Positions 44,211-56,549 of a stretch of 64,000 nt of DNA are shown one piece after another (position 1 is the stretch's first letter; the number at the start of each line of letters is the position of its first letter). The stretch lies in the NCBI RefSeq assembly GCF_950295315.1, contig NC_080171.1, forward strand, positions 36,296,822 through 36,360,821, written 5' to 3'. Below the pieces are notes generated by a model. That model saw only the letters and a list, made by a program, of their open reading frames with translations. It searched no databases and was not told the origin of the DNA. The DNA comes from Erinaceus europaeus. Lineage: Eukaryota; Chordata; Mammalia; Eulipotyphla; Erinaceidae. The position numbers and the translations under genes are program-made.

Positions 44211-47200
44211 CTGTGCAGAAGCTTTTTAATTTGATGTAGTCCCATAGGTTTATACTTGCCTTAGTCTTCTTTGTAATTGGATTCATTTCATTGAAGATGT
44301 CTTTAAAATTTATGTGGAAAAGAGTTCTGCCAATATTTTCCTCTAAGTATGTGACAGTTTCTGGTCTAACATCCGGGTCTTTGATCTACTTGGAATTTAC
44401 TTTGGTATTTGGTGAAATATAGTGGTTCAGTTTCATTCTTCTGAATATTTCAATCCATTTTCCACAACACCATTTGTTGAAGAGACTCTGCTTTCCCCAT
44501 TTAATAGTCTGGGTACCATTGTCAAAGATTAGATGTCCATAGGTGTGGGGGCTTACTTCTGGGCTCTCAATTCTATTCCACTAGTCAGAGCGTATATTCA
44601 CATTCCAGTACCAAGCAATTTTGATAACAGTGGCATTTGAGATCTGGGAGTGCGATGCCTCCAGTTCTCTTCTTTCTTCTCAAGATTCTTTTGGCAACTC
44701 TAGGTCTTTTTGGGTTCCAGATAAACATTTGTAGCATTTGTTCTATTCTCCTAAAAAATGTGGTTGAGATCTCGATGGGGATAGCATTAAATTTGTATAT
44801 GGCTCTGAGTAGTATATTCATTTTGATGATGTTAATTCTTCCAACCCATGAACATGCAATATCTTTTCACTTCTTTGTGTCCTTTTCAATTTCCTTGGGT
44901 AGTGACTCATAATTTTCAGTATACAAGTCTTCTTTGGTTAGTTTATTCCTAGATATTTTATTGTTTTTGTTGCTATAGTAAAAGGAATTTATTTCTGGAT
45001 TTCATCTTCTTCTAATTTAGTGTTTGTACAGAGGAATGCCACTGACTTTTGAATGTTAATTTTATAGCCTGACACCTTACTGTATTGCCTGATGATTTCC
45101 AAAAGCTTCTTGCTGGAATTCTTAGGTTCATCTATGTATACTATCATGTCATTTGCAAATAGGGAGGATTTGATTTCTTCTCTTCCAATCTGTATCCCTT
45201 GAATTCCTTGCTCCTGCCTGATTGCTATGGCAAGAACTTCCAATACTATGTTGAATAGTAATGGTGATAGTGGACAGCCCTGTCTAGTTCCTGATCTGAG
45301 GGGAAATGCTTCCAGTTTTTCACCATTGAATATGATGTTGTCTGTAGGTCTGCTATATATAGACCCCACTATTTTGAGGAATTTTCCATCTATTCCCATT
45401 TTTTGTAGCATTTTGATCATAAAGCGATGTTGTATTTTTTTAAAGGCTTTCTCTGCATCTATTGTTATGATCATGTGGTTTTTGATCTTGCTTTTATTGA
45501 TGTGGTGGATCATGTTGATTGATTTATGCATATTAAACCAACCTTCCATCCTAGTGATAAACCCCACTTGGTCATGATGAACAATCTTTTTAATATACTG
45601 CTGTATCTGGTTGGCTAGGATTTTGTTCAATATTTTAGCATCTATGTTCATCAGAGATATTGGTCTGTAGTTTTCTTTTTTGGTTGTGTCCCTGTCTGCT
45701 TTTGGTATCAAAGTGTTATTGGCTTCATAGAGGCTGGAAGGGAGTATTCCAATGTCTTCAATCTTCTGGAAGACTTTTAAAAGTATTCACTCTTCTTTGA
45801 AGGTTTTGTAGAATTAATTTGTAAATCCATTTGGTCCAGGACTTTTATTTTGGGGAAGGGTTTTGATAACTGTGTTTCAATTTCATTAACTGTGATGGGC
45901 CTTTTCATATTATCTAGTTCCTCTTTATTTACTTTTGGAAGTTCATAGGTATCTAGGAAATCATCTATTTCTTCCAGGTTCTATAGCTTGGTCGCATAGA
46001 GTTGTTCAGAGAAGCCTGGAATGATATGTTGAATTTCTGAGGTGTCTGTTGTGATATCTCTTCTTTCATTTACAATCTGATTTATTTGGGTCTTCCCCCT
46101 TTTTCTTTTGTGAGTCTGGCTGAAGATTTGTTGATTTTTTTTTTTACTCTTTTGAAGAACCAACATTTACTTTCATTGATCTTTTGTATGGTTTTCTTAT
46201 TTTCAATGTTATTTATTTCTGCCCTAACTTTAGTGATTTCTGTCCTTCTGGTTGCTTTAGGGTTCCTTTGTTCTTCTTCTAGGTCTTTAAGATGTGTAAT
46301 CAGGCTGCTTTATTGTGCTTTTTCTTGTTTCCTCATTTGTGTTTGTATGGCTATCAACTTCCCTCTCAGTACTGCCTTAGCTGTGTCCCAAATATTTTGA
46401 TAGCTCGTGTCTTCATTTTCATTGATCTCTCAAAACATTTTGATTTCTTCCTTTATTTCTCTTTTGACCCAGTAGTTGTTAAGTAGTGTATTGTTGAGCT
46501 TCCACATTTTGGGATTATTACTAATCTTTTCTTGATTGTTAAGTGTTAGTTTAATTCCACTGTGGTCTGAGAAGATTCTTGGGATGATTTCAATGCTCTT
46601 GAATTTGCTGATGCTGTCTCTGTTGCCTAACATATGGTCATCCTTGAGAATGACCCATGTAGACTTGAGTAGAATGTGTATTCCAGTATCTTGGAGTGAA
46701 TGATTCTGAAAATGTCCAATAGTTCTAGTTTATCTATCACCTCTTTTAGCTTCCTCATTTCTTTATTGATTTTATGCCTTGATTATCTGTCAAGTTGAGA
46801 GAATGGGGTATTGTAGTCCCCTATTATGACTGTGTTGCTGTTAATATATTGCTGTAGCTCTTTCAGTAGCTGTTTGATGTATTTAGATGGCTTCTTATTG
46901 GGTGCTTAGATGTTAATAATTGTTAAGTCCTCTTGGTTTACTGATCCTCTGAACATTAAGTAGTGTCCATCCCTATCTTATTTAATTTTACTTATTTTAA
47001 GTGTATTGTGTCAAATATGAGAATAGCTGTTCCTACCCTTTTTTTGTGGGCCATTGGTTTGTATGATAGTTTTCCATCCTTTCAGTCTGTGTTTTCATCC
47101 TTTGAGTCTGTGTTTGTCTTGTTGAGTTAGGTGGGTTTCCTGTGGACAGCATATTGCTGGGTTGTGTTTTCTGATCCATCTTCCTATTCTGTCCCTTTTA

Positions 47201-47240
47201 ATAGGTGAATTCAGGCCATTGACATTTACTGATATCATAG
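44211..47240 (-). pseudogene. LINE-1 ORF2 N-terminal and RT parts (old copy 1)
   Basis: Begins near 47,240 with an endonuclease start (SVNVNGLNSPI-like) and keeps the endonuclease SDH motif (FSDHSGIKLTLN near 46,540-46,580). RT follows at ~45,700-45,000, where the catalytic F/YADD motif reads FAND at 45,150-45,161. Numerous stops and a +1 shift (near 45,870) occur. Most of these lesions are shared with the copy at 57,185-64,000. Confidence 0.9.
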
Positions 47241-47288
47241 ATTAAGATATTTTAATGGCATTCTTGTAGATTAGAGTGTTCTGATAAG

Positions 47289-47334
47289 TGCCATGTGCCC
47301 TTAACCCACTGTGATACCTCCTGATCCCCAAGAG
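47289..47334 (-). repeat. SINE-A end fragment
   Basis: catgtgcccttaacccactg and ctgatcccc match only the head of SINE-A; the rest was lost at the LINE-1 5' junction. Confidence 0.6.
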
Positions 47335-47399
47335 TATGGTTTTTGAAGCCAAAATATACCTGCTATGAAATCCTTGGACTAAATCCTTTACCGCCCAAC

Positions 47400-47645
47400 T
47401 CCTCATTTTCCCTATTTTGTTGCCCTTGTTATCGTTATTGCTGTTGGGTTGGACAGAAAGGAATTGAGAGTGAAGGAGAAGACAGAGATGGAGAGAGGAT
47501 GATAGACACCTGCCGACCTGCTCATCGGTTATGAAGCAAACCCCCTGCAGGTGGGGAGCTGGGGTCTCAAAATGGGATCCTTGCCCTGGTCCTTGTGCTT
47601 CGTACTATGTGTGCTTAACCCAATGAACCACTGCCTAGCCCCCCC
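47400..47645 (-). repeat. SINE-A copy
   Basis: cctattttgttgcccttgtt, tgaagcaaaccccctgcagg, cttaacccaatgaaccactg. Confidence 0.8.
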
Positions 47646-48822
47646 CCGTGCTGACTTTTTAATGAAGATATTAATTTTGACTATTTAATATCTTTTTAAA
47701 ATAAACAATACATTTAATGAAACATTTATAGACTTTAGTTTTCAGTAATGGCTATGTGCATGAATAGCTTATAAAATTCCCTGAAAGCCAAGAATTGGCT
47801 TCCAAGAGCCTTTACATCACTGGTTCTGGCTGAATGCTAACTTGCCTTTTTTGGGTCAAGGAATATGGTGTCTATGGACTCATCACAAGTGGCTGCTCAG
47901 AAACTAGACTTGTTAGGCCTAGTTCACATATGTTAATAGTTATACAATTAGTTTTTTCAGTTTAAGCACAACAATCCAGTAATTCCCTCAGGCTGTACTT
48001 AAATTCTCAGATCTGCCAAGACCTACCCACATGCCAGCAGCCAATAATTTATGGCGGGATTAGGAATGAGAGTGAAGAAAGGTTACTTGTTAATTATGAT
48101 TGCAAGGACCACACACACAATGAAAGGAAACATTATGTGCAAATGAAAGGATTCCCAGTTAGCCCAACCTGAAGATAAGCAAAATCAACCTCCATTCCAC
48201 TCTGCTCTCTGCTGCTCCACCTGAGGGGCTTTCTATTTGCCTTTTTCTAATCAAAAGCCTATCAGTGAAATATCTTAACAAAAGGCCTAGCAACTGTGGA
48301 GTTCTTGGGAACCAGCAGTTGACAAAGGCATTATAGTACTGTGTCATGCGGGCTGTTAAAGAAATCCAGCCCAGTGATAATATGTATATTCATTCTGTGT
48401 AAATGATTAAGTTAAAAAAAATACAGTGAATCATGGTAGCAAGGCCAGACCTGCTTTGATTAACTACACCTAGTATAATGAAACCCAACAGAGCAATCAC
48501 TGAAACATTTAGCTCCAAATGTAAATCTTCTTGAAATCTTAAAAAAAAAAGTCATATTAGGCAAAGAGAGGTGGTGCAGAATACAGCCATATTTCACATA
48601 ATGAAACTAGAGGCGGTTGTAAAGAAAAGGGAATGTTAAAAAGTTGTTATGCTGTATTTGGCTAGAACGAATCATTTAAAAAGTGTCAATCATTATAATC
48701 CAACATTTTTTTTTAAATCTAAAGGTCAATAGAAGCAGTTTCTAAGGTGGTACAATAATTCTGCCAAATATAAAAGCAAGCAGTTATAAGATGATTTCAA
48801 ATGTTAATACTGTTACCATAAT
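47646..48822. other. Repeat-poor stretch, possible conserved noncoding DNA
   Basis: About 1.2 kb with no repeat family recognised and no coding evidence. 48,170-48,370 is unusually balanced in composition with no simple repeats. Confidence 0.35.
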
Positions 48823-48836
48823 GGAGAGTTAATCTT

Positions 48837-49122
48837 TTTTTTTTAATATTTATTTAATTTATTTATTCCTTTTTGCTGCCCTTGTTGTTTTATTGTTGTA
48901 GTTATTATTGTTGTTGTCGTTGTTGGATAGGACAGAGAGAAATGGAGAGAGGAGGGGAAGACAGAGAGGAGGAGAGAAAGATAGACACCTGCAGACCTGC
49001 TTCACCGCAGGTGAAGCGACTCCCCTGCAGGTGGGGAGCCGGGGTTCGAACCGGGATCCTTATGCCGGTCCGTGTGCTTTGCGCCACCTGCGCTTAACCC
49101 GCTGTGCTACAGCCCGACTCCC
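48837..49122 (-). repeat. SINE-A, near-intact and recent
   Basis: Intact B box within ccggggttcgaaccgggatc and right end acagcccgactccc. Exact 14-bp TSD ggagagttaatctt at 48,823-48,836 and 49,123-49,136. By eye almost identical to the copy at 19,531-19,814. Confidence 0.95.
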
Positions 49123-49316
49123 GGAGAGTTAATCTTAACTCTAAATTGAAGAGCATGAAATTGATCAGGGTGGGAGACTATTATTATTATTATTAAAAAT
49201 GTATTGAAGTAGATGGTGACACTGTCATTCCAACCAAAGTGCTCTGTGGAGTTCTTATAATCAGACATGGTTCAGTGAACTCATCAATCATAGTAGCTTC
49301 TTGGAAACAGCAGTTT

Positions 49317-49400
49317 CTCTTTTCTTTCCTTTCCTTTTCTTTCCTTTTCTTTTCTTTTCTTTTCTTTTCTTTTCTTTTCTTTTCTTTTCTTTTCTTTTCT
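49317..49400. repeat. (TTTTC)n microsatellite
   Basis: About 16 near-perfect pentamer units. Confidence 0.97.
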
Positions 49401-50550
49401 CCTGAGATTAGATCTTCATCTGCTAGTGCTGTGTCTACAGAATGAAAACCCTGTTCCTTACAATGGTCTACAAGTCATTTTCTTGAGGGCAAGAGAAATG
49501 CACGCCTACGAGACATAAAAATCAGTGTTCTATGATGGAAGACATAGACCCATTCCCATCCCTGCATAGTTTAGATTTGTCCTTGTCCTTGAACAGTTTT
49601 TCAAATATGCTTGGGTCAAGTTGTCCACTTTTGCATTAGAGGTAGTGCATGAGAGAAAAGTAAATGTGCATTCTGCCTTTAAGGTTTTATGGGAACATGT
49701 GGTTTTCCTTATAGGGAAAACGAATGTTACCTTGGCAGTCTTGGCATTTCATCTAGTGAGTTTCAGATGTACAGGTTAAACACGTGAGAAGTTTTATAAG
49801 GCTATAGCAATTGTGTCAGAGAAAACAATCTGTAAGAGGTCTGAGCCATATAACAACCATTGGCCACATCCAGGTTCATGATAAAGCTCTTTCCAAAGTT
49901 ATTAGATGGCATAATTCAATCCATGAATTTCCACTGGAGAACTTGCAATCAACCATTGCTATAGATTATAGTAATAGTTCCATATGGATACACTCGGGTC
50001 ACACAAAACCTCTCCCAGAATTGGATGCAGATTGTACAAGGATATGCTTATCTCCCGAGCCTCATAAACTGAACTAGCAATTTGTTTCTGTTACCAAACA
50101 AGTTAAAACCACTTTCATATTGAAAAATACCCAGTACAGACATATCCCCATGTATGTCACTCTAGTAACCTTGCCAGAGGATATTTACATATTTTTCCAG
50201 TTCACAAACATCTTTGGGGCTTTACTTATATTTTCAGTGTTTTTTTCCAAGAAAACACAAGAAATCAGAGATGAAGAAACTACCCTGTAACATTCTGTCC
50301 TTTCCACAGGATCTCTGTCTATAGGAGCAAATGATTTTATGAAATTATTATAAATGTCCCATTAATCAAACATTTGTCCTCTGTGGTACTTCTTGTCACT
50401 CTTCTCTTCATTTTCTTTCTTACCTCCCAAGATTTGGACAGGAGGTCACTTACTGTCAGAGTCCTACATAAAATATATCTACCAGTACTTAAATTGTGTA
50501 GCAGACATATAGACGTATGTTTTTCATGTTTCTTAATGCAAAGGTAACAT
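49401..50550. other. Repeat-poor stretch
   Basis: No coding evidence; the 88-codon frame at 49,811-50,077 is not recognised. Confidence 0.45.
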
Positions 50551-50554
50551 GAGT

Positions 50555-50850
50555 GAGTTTTATTTATTTTTATTTATTTTGCTGATAACATATGAGAAAA
50601 CGTTTCATAGGAAACAGAAGTAGGACAGAAGGAAGCCAGAGCACACTGGCACAAGTAGTGCTGGAAATTGAATAAGGAACCTCAGACATGTGAACCCAAT
50701 GCTCTACCAGCTGAGCCATTTCTCCAGTTGCTATTTGTTTGTTTGTTTTTTTATTTATTAAGGATAGGAATAGAGAAAAGAGAGAGAACCAGCTCTGGCA
50801 CATGTGATTCTGGTAAAGTTGAGAGTATGCTTGATAATCCAAGGCTGCAC
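50555..50850 (-). repeat. Two minus-strand SINE fragments
   Basis: 50,555-50,735 (cactggcacaagtagtgctg, ctctaccagctgagccattt), sister of 10,858-11,038; 50,740-50,850 (tatttattaaggataggaat, agctctggcacatgtgattc). Confidence 0.6.
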
Positions 50851-51311
50851 CTGTAGATGTCATCTTCTGTAGTGCTTCTGTTTGACCTAGCTCATGTGAA
50901 TTACATTAGATATTAGGGGAAAGCTTTTCCATAAACAAAATTCCAATGCTTGGTGTTATCCTAAGTGTGTGACTTGTAAACACTATATGGTATTATTGTC
51001 ACTGCTGAAAAGACATAAGTTCTTATATATTGGGAATCCACTTTCATCTATTGTCCTAGAGCAAAAAAGGAAAATGAGAGTAACAGATTTTTCTATAGGC
51101 TGATTATTTGATAGATGAATAAGATGGAAACTTGATGCAGGTCCCTGGTTGGTGCTGGATAAGAAACTTGGGAAGTGAGGGGGATTGGGTTTTGCCAAAT
51201 TCAGCTTAAAAATTTTAAACTGAAGTAAAATTTCAATTTAACACTGTCTTAGGTGTGGTTTATTATACATCAACTTCCACATACTATATCATTCACCTTT
51301 CAGTTTTTTAA
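50851..51311. other. Nothing recognised
   Basis: AT-rich, no gene or clear repeat. Confidence 0.45.
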
Positions 51312-51928
51312 AGCTTGTACTTATTTTTATTCAATTATTTTTGAATAGAGATAGGTAAATTGAATGAGAGGGGGAAGATCAAAAGGGAGAGATAGAGACA
51401 CCTGCAGTGTCAGGTAGCCCTCCTGCTCCATCCTCCATTGCTGACACTATGGCCTATTTACATAGTCATTGTTTTGCCTGAGACCCACCCTGCCTGCAGG
51501 GTATTAATTAATCCCACTGGTTAAAACCTTTGCAACAGTTGCTATGGAAGCTTTCTACCTTTCCGCTCTTTCTTTTCTCCAGCCCCTTTCCTAGCCATTT
51601 CCTTTTCTGACTTGCTGCTTCCGGTTGGAATAGATAAAAGCATTGTCTCTGATCAATAAAGACGCATTACATTCCTGCTCTGCCACAAGTTCCTGGCCTC
51701 TCTCCCATGTTTCTGAGTAAACAGCAGCCCAGGTTGACTCCAGTTGAGTTCTCTTCAACCCAGAGAGCACATGCCCGGGAAGAAACACCCTCATGCTAGG
51801 CCAGCACTGCAACATTACTTGACTACTTGTGAAGCATCCCCTGTGCAGGTGGGGAACAGGTGCTTGAACCCAGGTCCTTGAGTGCTATAATGTTTGCACT
51901 CAACCAGGAGCACCACCACCTGGCCCCT
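51312..51928 (-). repeat. SINE-B split by a solo LTR
   Basis: Left part 51,312-51,407 ends gacacctgcag; right part 51,807-51,928 continues ttgactacttgtgaagcatc, gcaggtggggaacaggtgct and the tRNA-like head. Confidence 0.8.
51408..51806 (+). mobile_element. Solo LTR, 399 bp, inserted in a SINE
   Basis: Starts TGTCAGGTAGCC, ends GGCCAGCA. Flanked by ctgcag (51,402-51,407) and ctgcaa (51,807-51,812), a 6-bp TSD with one mismatch, typical of class II (ERVK/IAP-like) integration. AATAAA at 51,655-51,660 is followed by a U5-like end. No internal retroviral sequence is present, so it is a recombined solo LTR. Not the same family as the LTR at 1306-1755. Confidence 0.85.
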
Positions 51929-52104
51929 CAAGCTTTATTCTTCAATGTAAAATTAGTCTCTTTTACCTGACTCACCTACCCTTCTCTCTGAAAACCAGTA
52001 ATTTGGTTGTATAGTCTAGATGCTTGTTTTCCTTAATTTAGTTCATTTGATTTTAGATATTTTCTCTAACTTCTATTTTGAGCATGCAAAATCTCATTTG
52101 AGTT

Positions 52105-52452
52105 TTAAAAAATATTTATTTATTTTTATTTATTTGCCTCCAGGGTTATCACTGGGGCTCAGTGCCTGCACCACGAATCCACTGCTCACGGAAGCCATTT
52201 TTTCCCCATTTTATTGCCTTTGTTATTGTTATTATTGTTATTGCTGTTGTTGTTGGGTAGGATAAAGAGATATCTAGAGTGGAGGAGAAAACAGAGAGGA
52301 GGAGAGGTAGACATCTGCCAACCTGCTTCACCGCTTGTGAAGCAACCTCCTCCCTGCAGGTGGGGAGCTGGTGGATTGAACTGGGATTCTTACTGGTCCT
52401 TGCACTTCATACCACGTGTACTTAAACCACTGTGCTACCTCTCACCCCCCAT
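52105..52452 (-). repeat. SINE-A, long form
   Basis: cctccagggttatcactggg, attattgttattgctgttgt, cttgtgaagcaacctcctcc, worn right end ctgtgctacctctcaccc. Confidence 0.85.
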
Positions 52453-52853
52453 TTATTTATTGCATAGGGGTAGAGAGAAATTAAGAGGGAGAGAGAAGGG
52501 ACAGGTGGTGGCACATCTGGTTGAGTGCACATGCTATGGTGTTCAAGAACCCAGGTTCAAGCCTCTGGGTCCTCACCTGCAAGGGGAAAGCCTCCTGAGT
52601 GGTGAAGCAGTGCTACAGGTGTCTCTCTGTCTCTCCATCTCAATCTCCTCTTTCCCTCTCCATTTTTCTCTGTCTCTATACAAAACGAAGAACTTTAAAA
52701 AAGAGGGAGAAAAAGAGACACCTGCAGCAGTGCTTGCAAAGCTACCACCTTAAAGGGGAGACTGGAGACTTGAACACAGGTCCTTACACCACTGCCTTCC
52801 TGACCCCTAGACACTGTAACATGTGTGCTGAACTGGGTGCAACATTACCCAGC
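52453..52853 (-). repeat. SINE-B split by a plus-strand SINE-B
   Basis: Left part 52,453-52,496, right part from ~52,698 (gacacctgcagcagtgcttg, taacatgtgtgctgaactgg). Confidence 0.7.
52497..52697 (+). repeat. Nested SINE-B
   Basis: acaggtggtggcacatctgg, ctgagtggtgaagcagtgct, tctgtctctatacaaaacga. Flanking aagagggagagagaa / aagagggagaaaaag is the likely TSD. Confidence 0.8.
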
Positions 52854-52854
52854 C

Positions 52855-52992
52855 CATATGTATGTATGAGTATAGAGACAGAGGGGGGGGGAGAAGAAAA
52901 AGAACATCACTCTGACACATGCAATGTCAGGGCTTAAATTTGGACTTCATATTTGTAAGTTCAACACTTTAGCTGTTGTTCCACCTCCTAGA
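52855..52992 (-). repeat. SINE-D copy, worn
   Basis: gaacatcactctgacacatg, aagttcaacactttagctgt, gttccacctccta. Confidence 0.6.
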
Positions 52993-53598
52993 ACATTTGG
53001 GTTTTCTTAATGGTTTCAATTTTCTATTGTATCCACTTTCATCAATTAGCACTGAAGATAGTCATATGGAGAAGATCCCCACCCCAGACTTCAGAAGGAT
53101 AGTCTAAGAGAAACAGCAATCTGATGGTCACCATTTCATTAGCAAAGAACCAGGCATACAGAAGGCTCTCAATAAACAAACATGGGAATGAGTGAGTGAT
53201 GGGTGCAAGGACATTAGAGAAGTTACCCCTCCTTTGCTCCTAGTATTTTATACTGGCTGGCACAAGAGGTCTTCCCTATTGCCCTACTTTAGTAGCTAAG
53301 AAAACAGCTTTCCCACCAAGGAAGGCATGAACAATCTGACCATATAAGGTCAGTTCTCTTCTCCTGACTGAACCTCTGCTCTATGGTCATAGAAAGAGAG
53401 ATCAGATAGCAGAGTGCAAAAATAAAAAATTGTTCTAATAATATCCAAAGTTTCATTTTAGCCACCTAATCCCCTCATCAAAAAAAAAATAATTTTTTAA
53501 AAAAGTTCTTATCTTTTCAGCTAATCTGATAAATGAGCAAGAAAAAAGGAGGAGGAGGTGGGGGAAGAGAAGGAAAGGAATAAACAGAAATTTAGCGT
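52993..53598. other. Mostly unrecognised, with an L2/MIR tail
   Basis: caggcatacagaaggctctc followed by aataaacaaacatggg at 53,150-53,190 is an L2/MIR-type 3' end. No coding evidence. Confidence 0.45.
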
Positions 53599-53599
53599 G

Positions 53600-53840
53600 A
53601 TTCAGGAGGATTATACACATTGTCTTATTTATGTTTCAGGACCATATGAGAATCTAGAATTTTTTCATCTTCTTCCAAAAAGTTGATCTTCCTTTGTTCT
53701 TTTGTTAATCACCATGACATGGAGGACAAGATCCCTAAAATTAAGTAATGACATCACACAGTGAATGAAAAGAGGAATTGGAAGTTGAATACACTTCTTC
53801 TAATGCTCAGTCCAATTTCCTTTCCACTGGACAGTACTTC
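53600..53840 (-). repeat. MIR copy, worn
   Basis: aatgacatcacacagtgaat, aattggaagttgaatacact, tttcctttccactggacagt: reversed MIR order. Confidence 0.6.
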
Positions 53841-54530
53841 CTGAAACTGGAAGCATCATAGTAATTGAGACTCAGTTGCACAATACTTAAATATAAAGTT
53901 CTCAAGTTCTCTACTGATGAACTAATATGAGCATGAAGAAGATGCATCTCTAGGTTGCAAGGCCACTGCAGTACATCCCTCCCCCCAGCCCCCCTCCCTC
54001 CTAGTGAGCTAGCTGGTAGCAAACATTGTGTTTTAAATAATGCATCACACCTTCCTTTTTGTTTTGCCAACAGTGTTGGCATGTCTAGCAGTTTCATAAA
54101 TTGAATTGTTTCTTTGAATTCCTATATAATGGACCCCCTCCCCCGCAAACAAAGTCTCCATTATTCCCAAAGGCCATAAGCTTGCACTGGTGTAAGTCTG
54201 CTTTGCAAAGTATATGAGTGCTGAGCAGACAGTGAAGGGAGCATTTGTTTCTGTTTTTCTAGAGAAGAGTTGCTCACAAGTTGTGTTTCATTATACAGGG
54301 GAAGTCATGGGGGACAATGGCCCTCTCTCTGTCAGAACAACTAGTGGGCCCTTTGAACTCACTGACTGATCTAAACAGAAGCTATGTTGTGAAATTGATG
54401 GTCTAAGCTGGAATACAAGTACAACTGGTGCCAGATTTCATTTTTAGGTTTCCTAAATTTTGGGACAGAAAAACACATTTCAGTAAACAAGCTATATTCA
54501 ACCAGAGAGTGCTGGCATCTCCCCAAGGAT
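53841..54530. other. Nothing recognised
   Basis: No gene or recent repeat. Confidence 0.45.
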
Positions 54531-54532
54531 AT

Positions 54533-54539
54533 GGTGTGT

Positions 54540-54583
<44 letters not shown>
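54533..54583. repeat. (TG)n microsatellite
   Basis: About 50 bp with one interruption. Confidence 0.97.
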
Positions 54584-54584
<1 letters not shown>

Positions 54585-54624
54585 TTTCACTGTGTTGAAT
54601 CTAACAGAGACATCTACTGGCTGA

Positions 54625-54790
54625 TTCTTGTGCTTCCAGGCCAGGTTCTTCTGGCTCTGTAACTGACCAATCCCTCATCTCTGGCAAGCGCCTTAGCCAA
54701 TGAAGATAATAACAGTTAGTGCTATATTTGCTCATCCAGTATTACTAGTTGCACTCTTGTGAGGAAAACTGAAAAATTCACAAAGGTCTG
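54625..54790 (+). repeat. MIR copy, worn
   Basis: ttcttctggctctgtaactg, cgccttagccaatgaagata, ataacagttagtgctat. Confidence 0.5.
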
Positions 54791-54844
54791 GGTGAGCAGG
54801 GTAGGTAGAGAGTAAGCCATTTGCATGCTTACTTTAAAAAATTG

Positions 54845-55010
54845 TTTAAAAAAAGACATTTCTTTTTATGATGTGTACATTCACATGTGCACAATCCAGA
54901 GCACTGTTTAATTCTGGCTTATGGTGCCACTGGAAAGTGAGCCTGGGTCATTTTGGACCTCAGGCATGAAAAACCTGTGCTCTCAGTAATTAAACTATCA
55001 GCCTAGCCCT
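54845..55010 (-). repeat. SINE-C copy
   Basis: gagcactgtttaattctggc, tttggacctcaggcatgaaa, aattaaactatcagcctagc. Confidence 0.65.
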
Positions 55011-56549
55011 AAAATTTATTTGCCACATCTCACCAAATTAAAGGGAAGGCAATGACGCTTTAGTTATCTTATGTAAACAAATTAAATTAGAAGTTTAAAT
55101 TAGAGAGTAAAACACCTCACATAACCATTTTTTCTTGCTTTAGAGGGTTAGTAGATTAGAGAAGAGAAAGGGAGAGGGAGAGGGAGAGGGAGAGAGAAAT
55201 TCCAGCAAGATAAATTCTGCAGTAAATCCTCACGAGCCGACGATATATTTTCACATTCAGTACCAATTTATGGGACAAATCTAAGGTGCTGATGGGTCTG
55301 TATTGGGGAGGGGGTGTTCCCATGAGCAGAACAGAATATGCTGCCATCCTGCAGCTGTGCTCTACTATATTTGCTCTCCTACTGCCTTTGGCAAGATCAG
55401 GCCAGTATGAAACATTAAGATTGGGCAACTATTAATCAGTATGAACAAGGTCCCTGCTCTTTACTGGGAACAATCATGAATAGGAGGACCAAGTATAGGC
55501 AAACAAATCCAATAAGTAAACCCTCACAATCAAGTCACAAGCAAATATAAATCCCACTTTGGTTATTATAGGGCCTACCTACCTAATTGAGAAGGCCTTC
55601 ATTTTAAACTAAATAAATTACTGCTACGTTATATAACCTTTGGGTTATATAACCTTTAGGAGGTGGCCAGCACTTGTATCAACTATTCCACACTTACTGT
55701 AAGTGGCCTAACCAACCAATGACAGACAAATGCTGTTAAAATCTGTATTTAATTAACTAGGCCCTTCATTTATTTGCTATTTTAGCCTAGGGATGAGCAA
55801 GAAAGTCAAGTAAAACTGTGTGTGTTCTCAAACAAGGCTTCAGAATGAAGAATTTTTTCACCTCCCAGTAAAAGCACTCTCTTCCTTATAATCTGGTGGA
55901 GAAAGCATCCCTCAGACTAACAGAACAGTGCATCTATCTGAAGAGTAGTAGGGCTTTGCCCCTGCCATTTATAACCACACACTTAAGGAAGGAAATAGCT
56001 TCTTCCATTTTCCTTTGGGAGATAGATTTACCAAATGTCTTCTGCACTGATGGTTCCATCTCTCTTGGACTGTGAGCAATTATTATAGTGTTTTTCTCAT
56101 CATAGGGACACAAAAAGAATTAGATCACTAACTGATGGAGTCATGCACTGCTTAATGCTTTCAATATACAGAGATGTTTCTGACTGTGTTTAGGAATATT
56201 CTGCCTACTCCCTTTCCCAGTGCTATGAAGAAAGCACTTTCTCACTAGTTATTATGCTTTTTTTTTTAAACCAATCTCTTCACTTGGTTTTGCTACTGAA
56301 TATTTATCTGCTTTCCCCACATAGTGCAAATGTGTTAATCAAAATCTTGTGGCATTAGACTGTGAACAGGAAGTGATATGTAATACTTCAGGCTGAAGTA
56401 CTGAAATGCAGCTACACAACCTTTTCTTCCTATCTGTTTCATAGTGATCCTAAAGGTTGAAATGGGAGAGGTCTACAATGGAAGCAGGCCCATTTGCTGA
56501 GTTACAGTGGAGGGTGGAGCTGCTTTCAGGGGAGCTATATTCTATATAA
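55011..56549. other. Repeat-poor stretch
   Basis: (GGGAGA)n at 55,166-55,196 and a short duplication of ggttatataacctttgggtt-like sequence near 55,630-55,658; otherwise nothing recognised. Confidence 0.5.

Larger units (their letters stand above)
38817..47288 (-). mobile_element. Old LINE-1 copy 1, split by a younger LINE-1
   Basis: Host element runs from its 3' end (poly(T) at 38,817) to 39,877 and resumes 44,211-47,288, about 4.1 kb of its own sequence. It has a short 3'UTR (~240 bp), all of ORF2 in broken form, and is truncated just upstream of ORF2 next to a SINE-A end fragment. Same subfamily as the copy at 57,185-64,000. Confidence 0.92.

Noticed and set aside
49811..50077. 88-codon plus-strand frame in unique DNA
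   Set aside because: No recognised protein, no splice context, and ordinary AT-rich composition.
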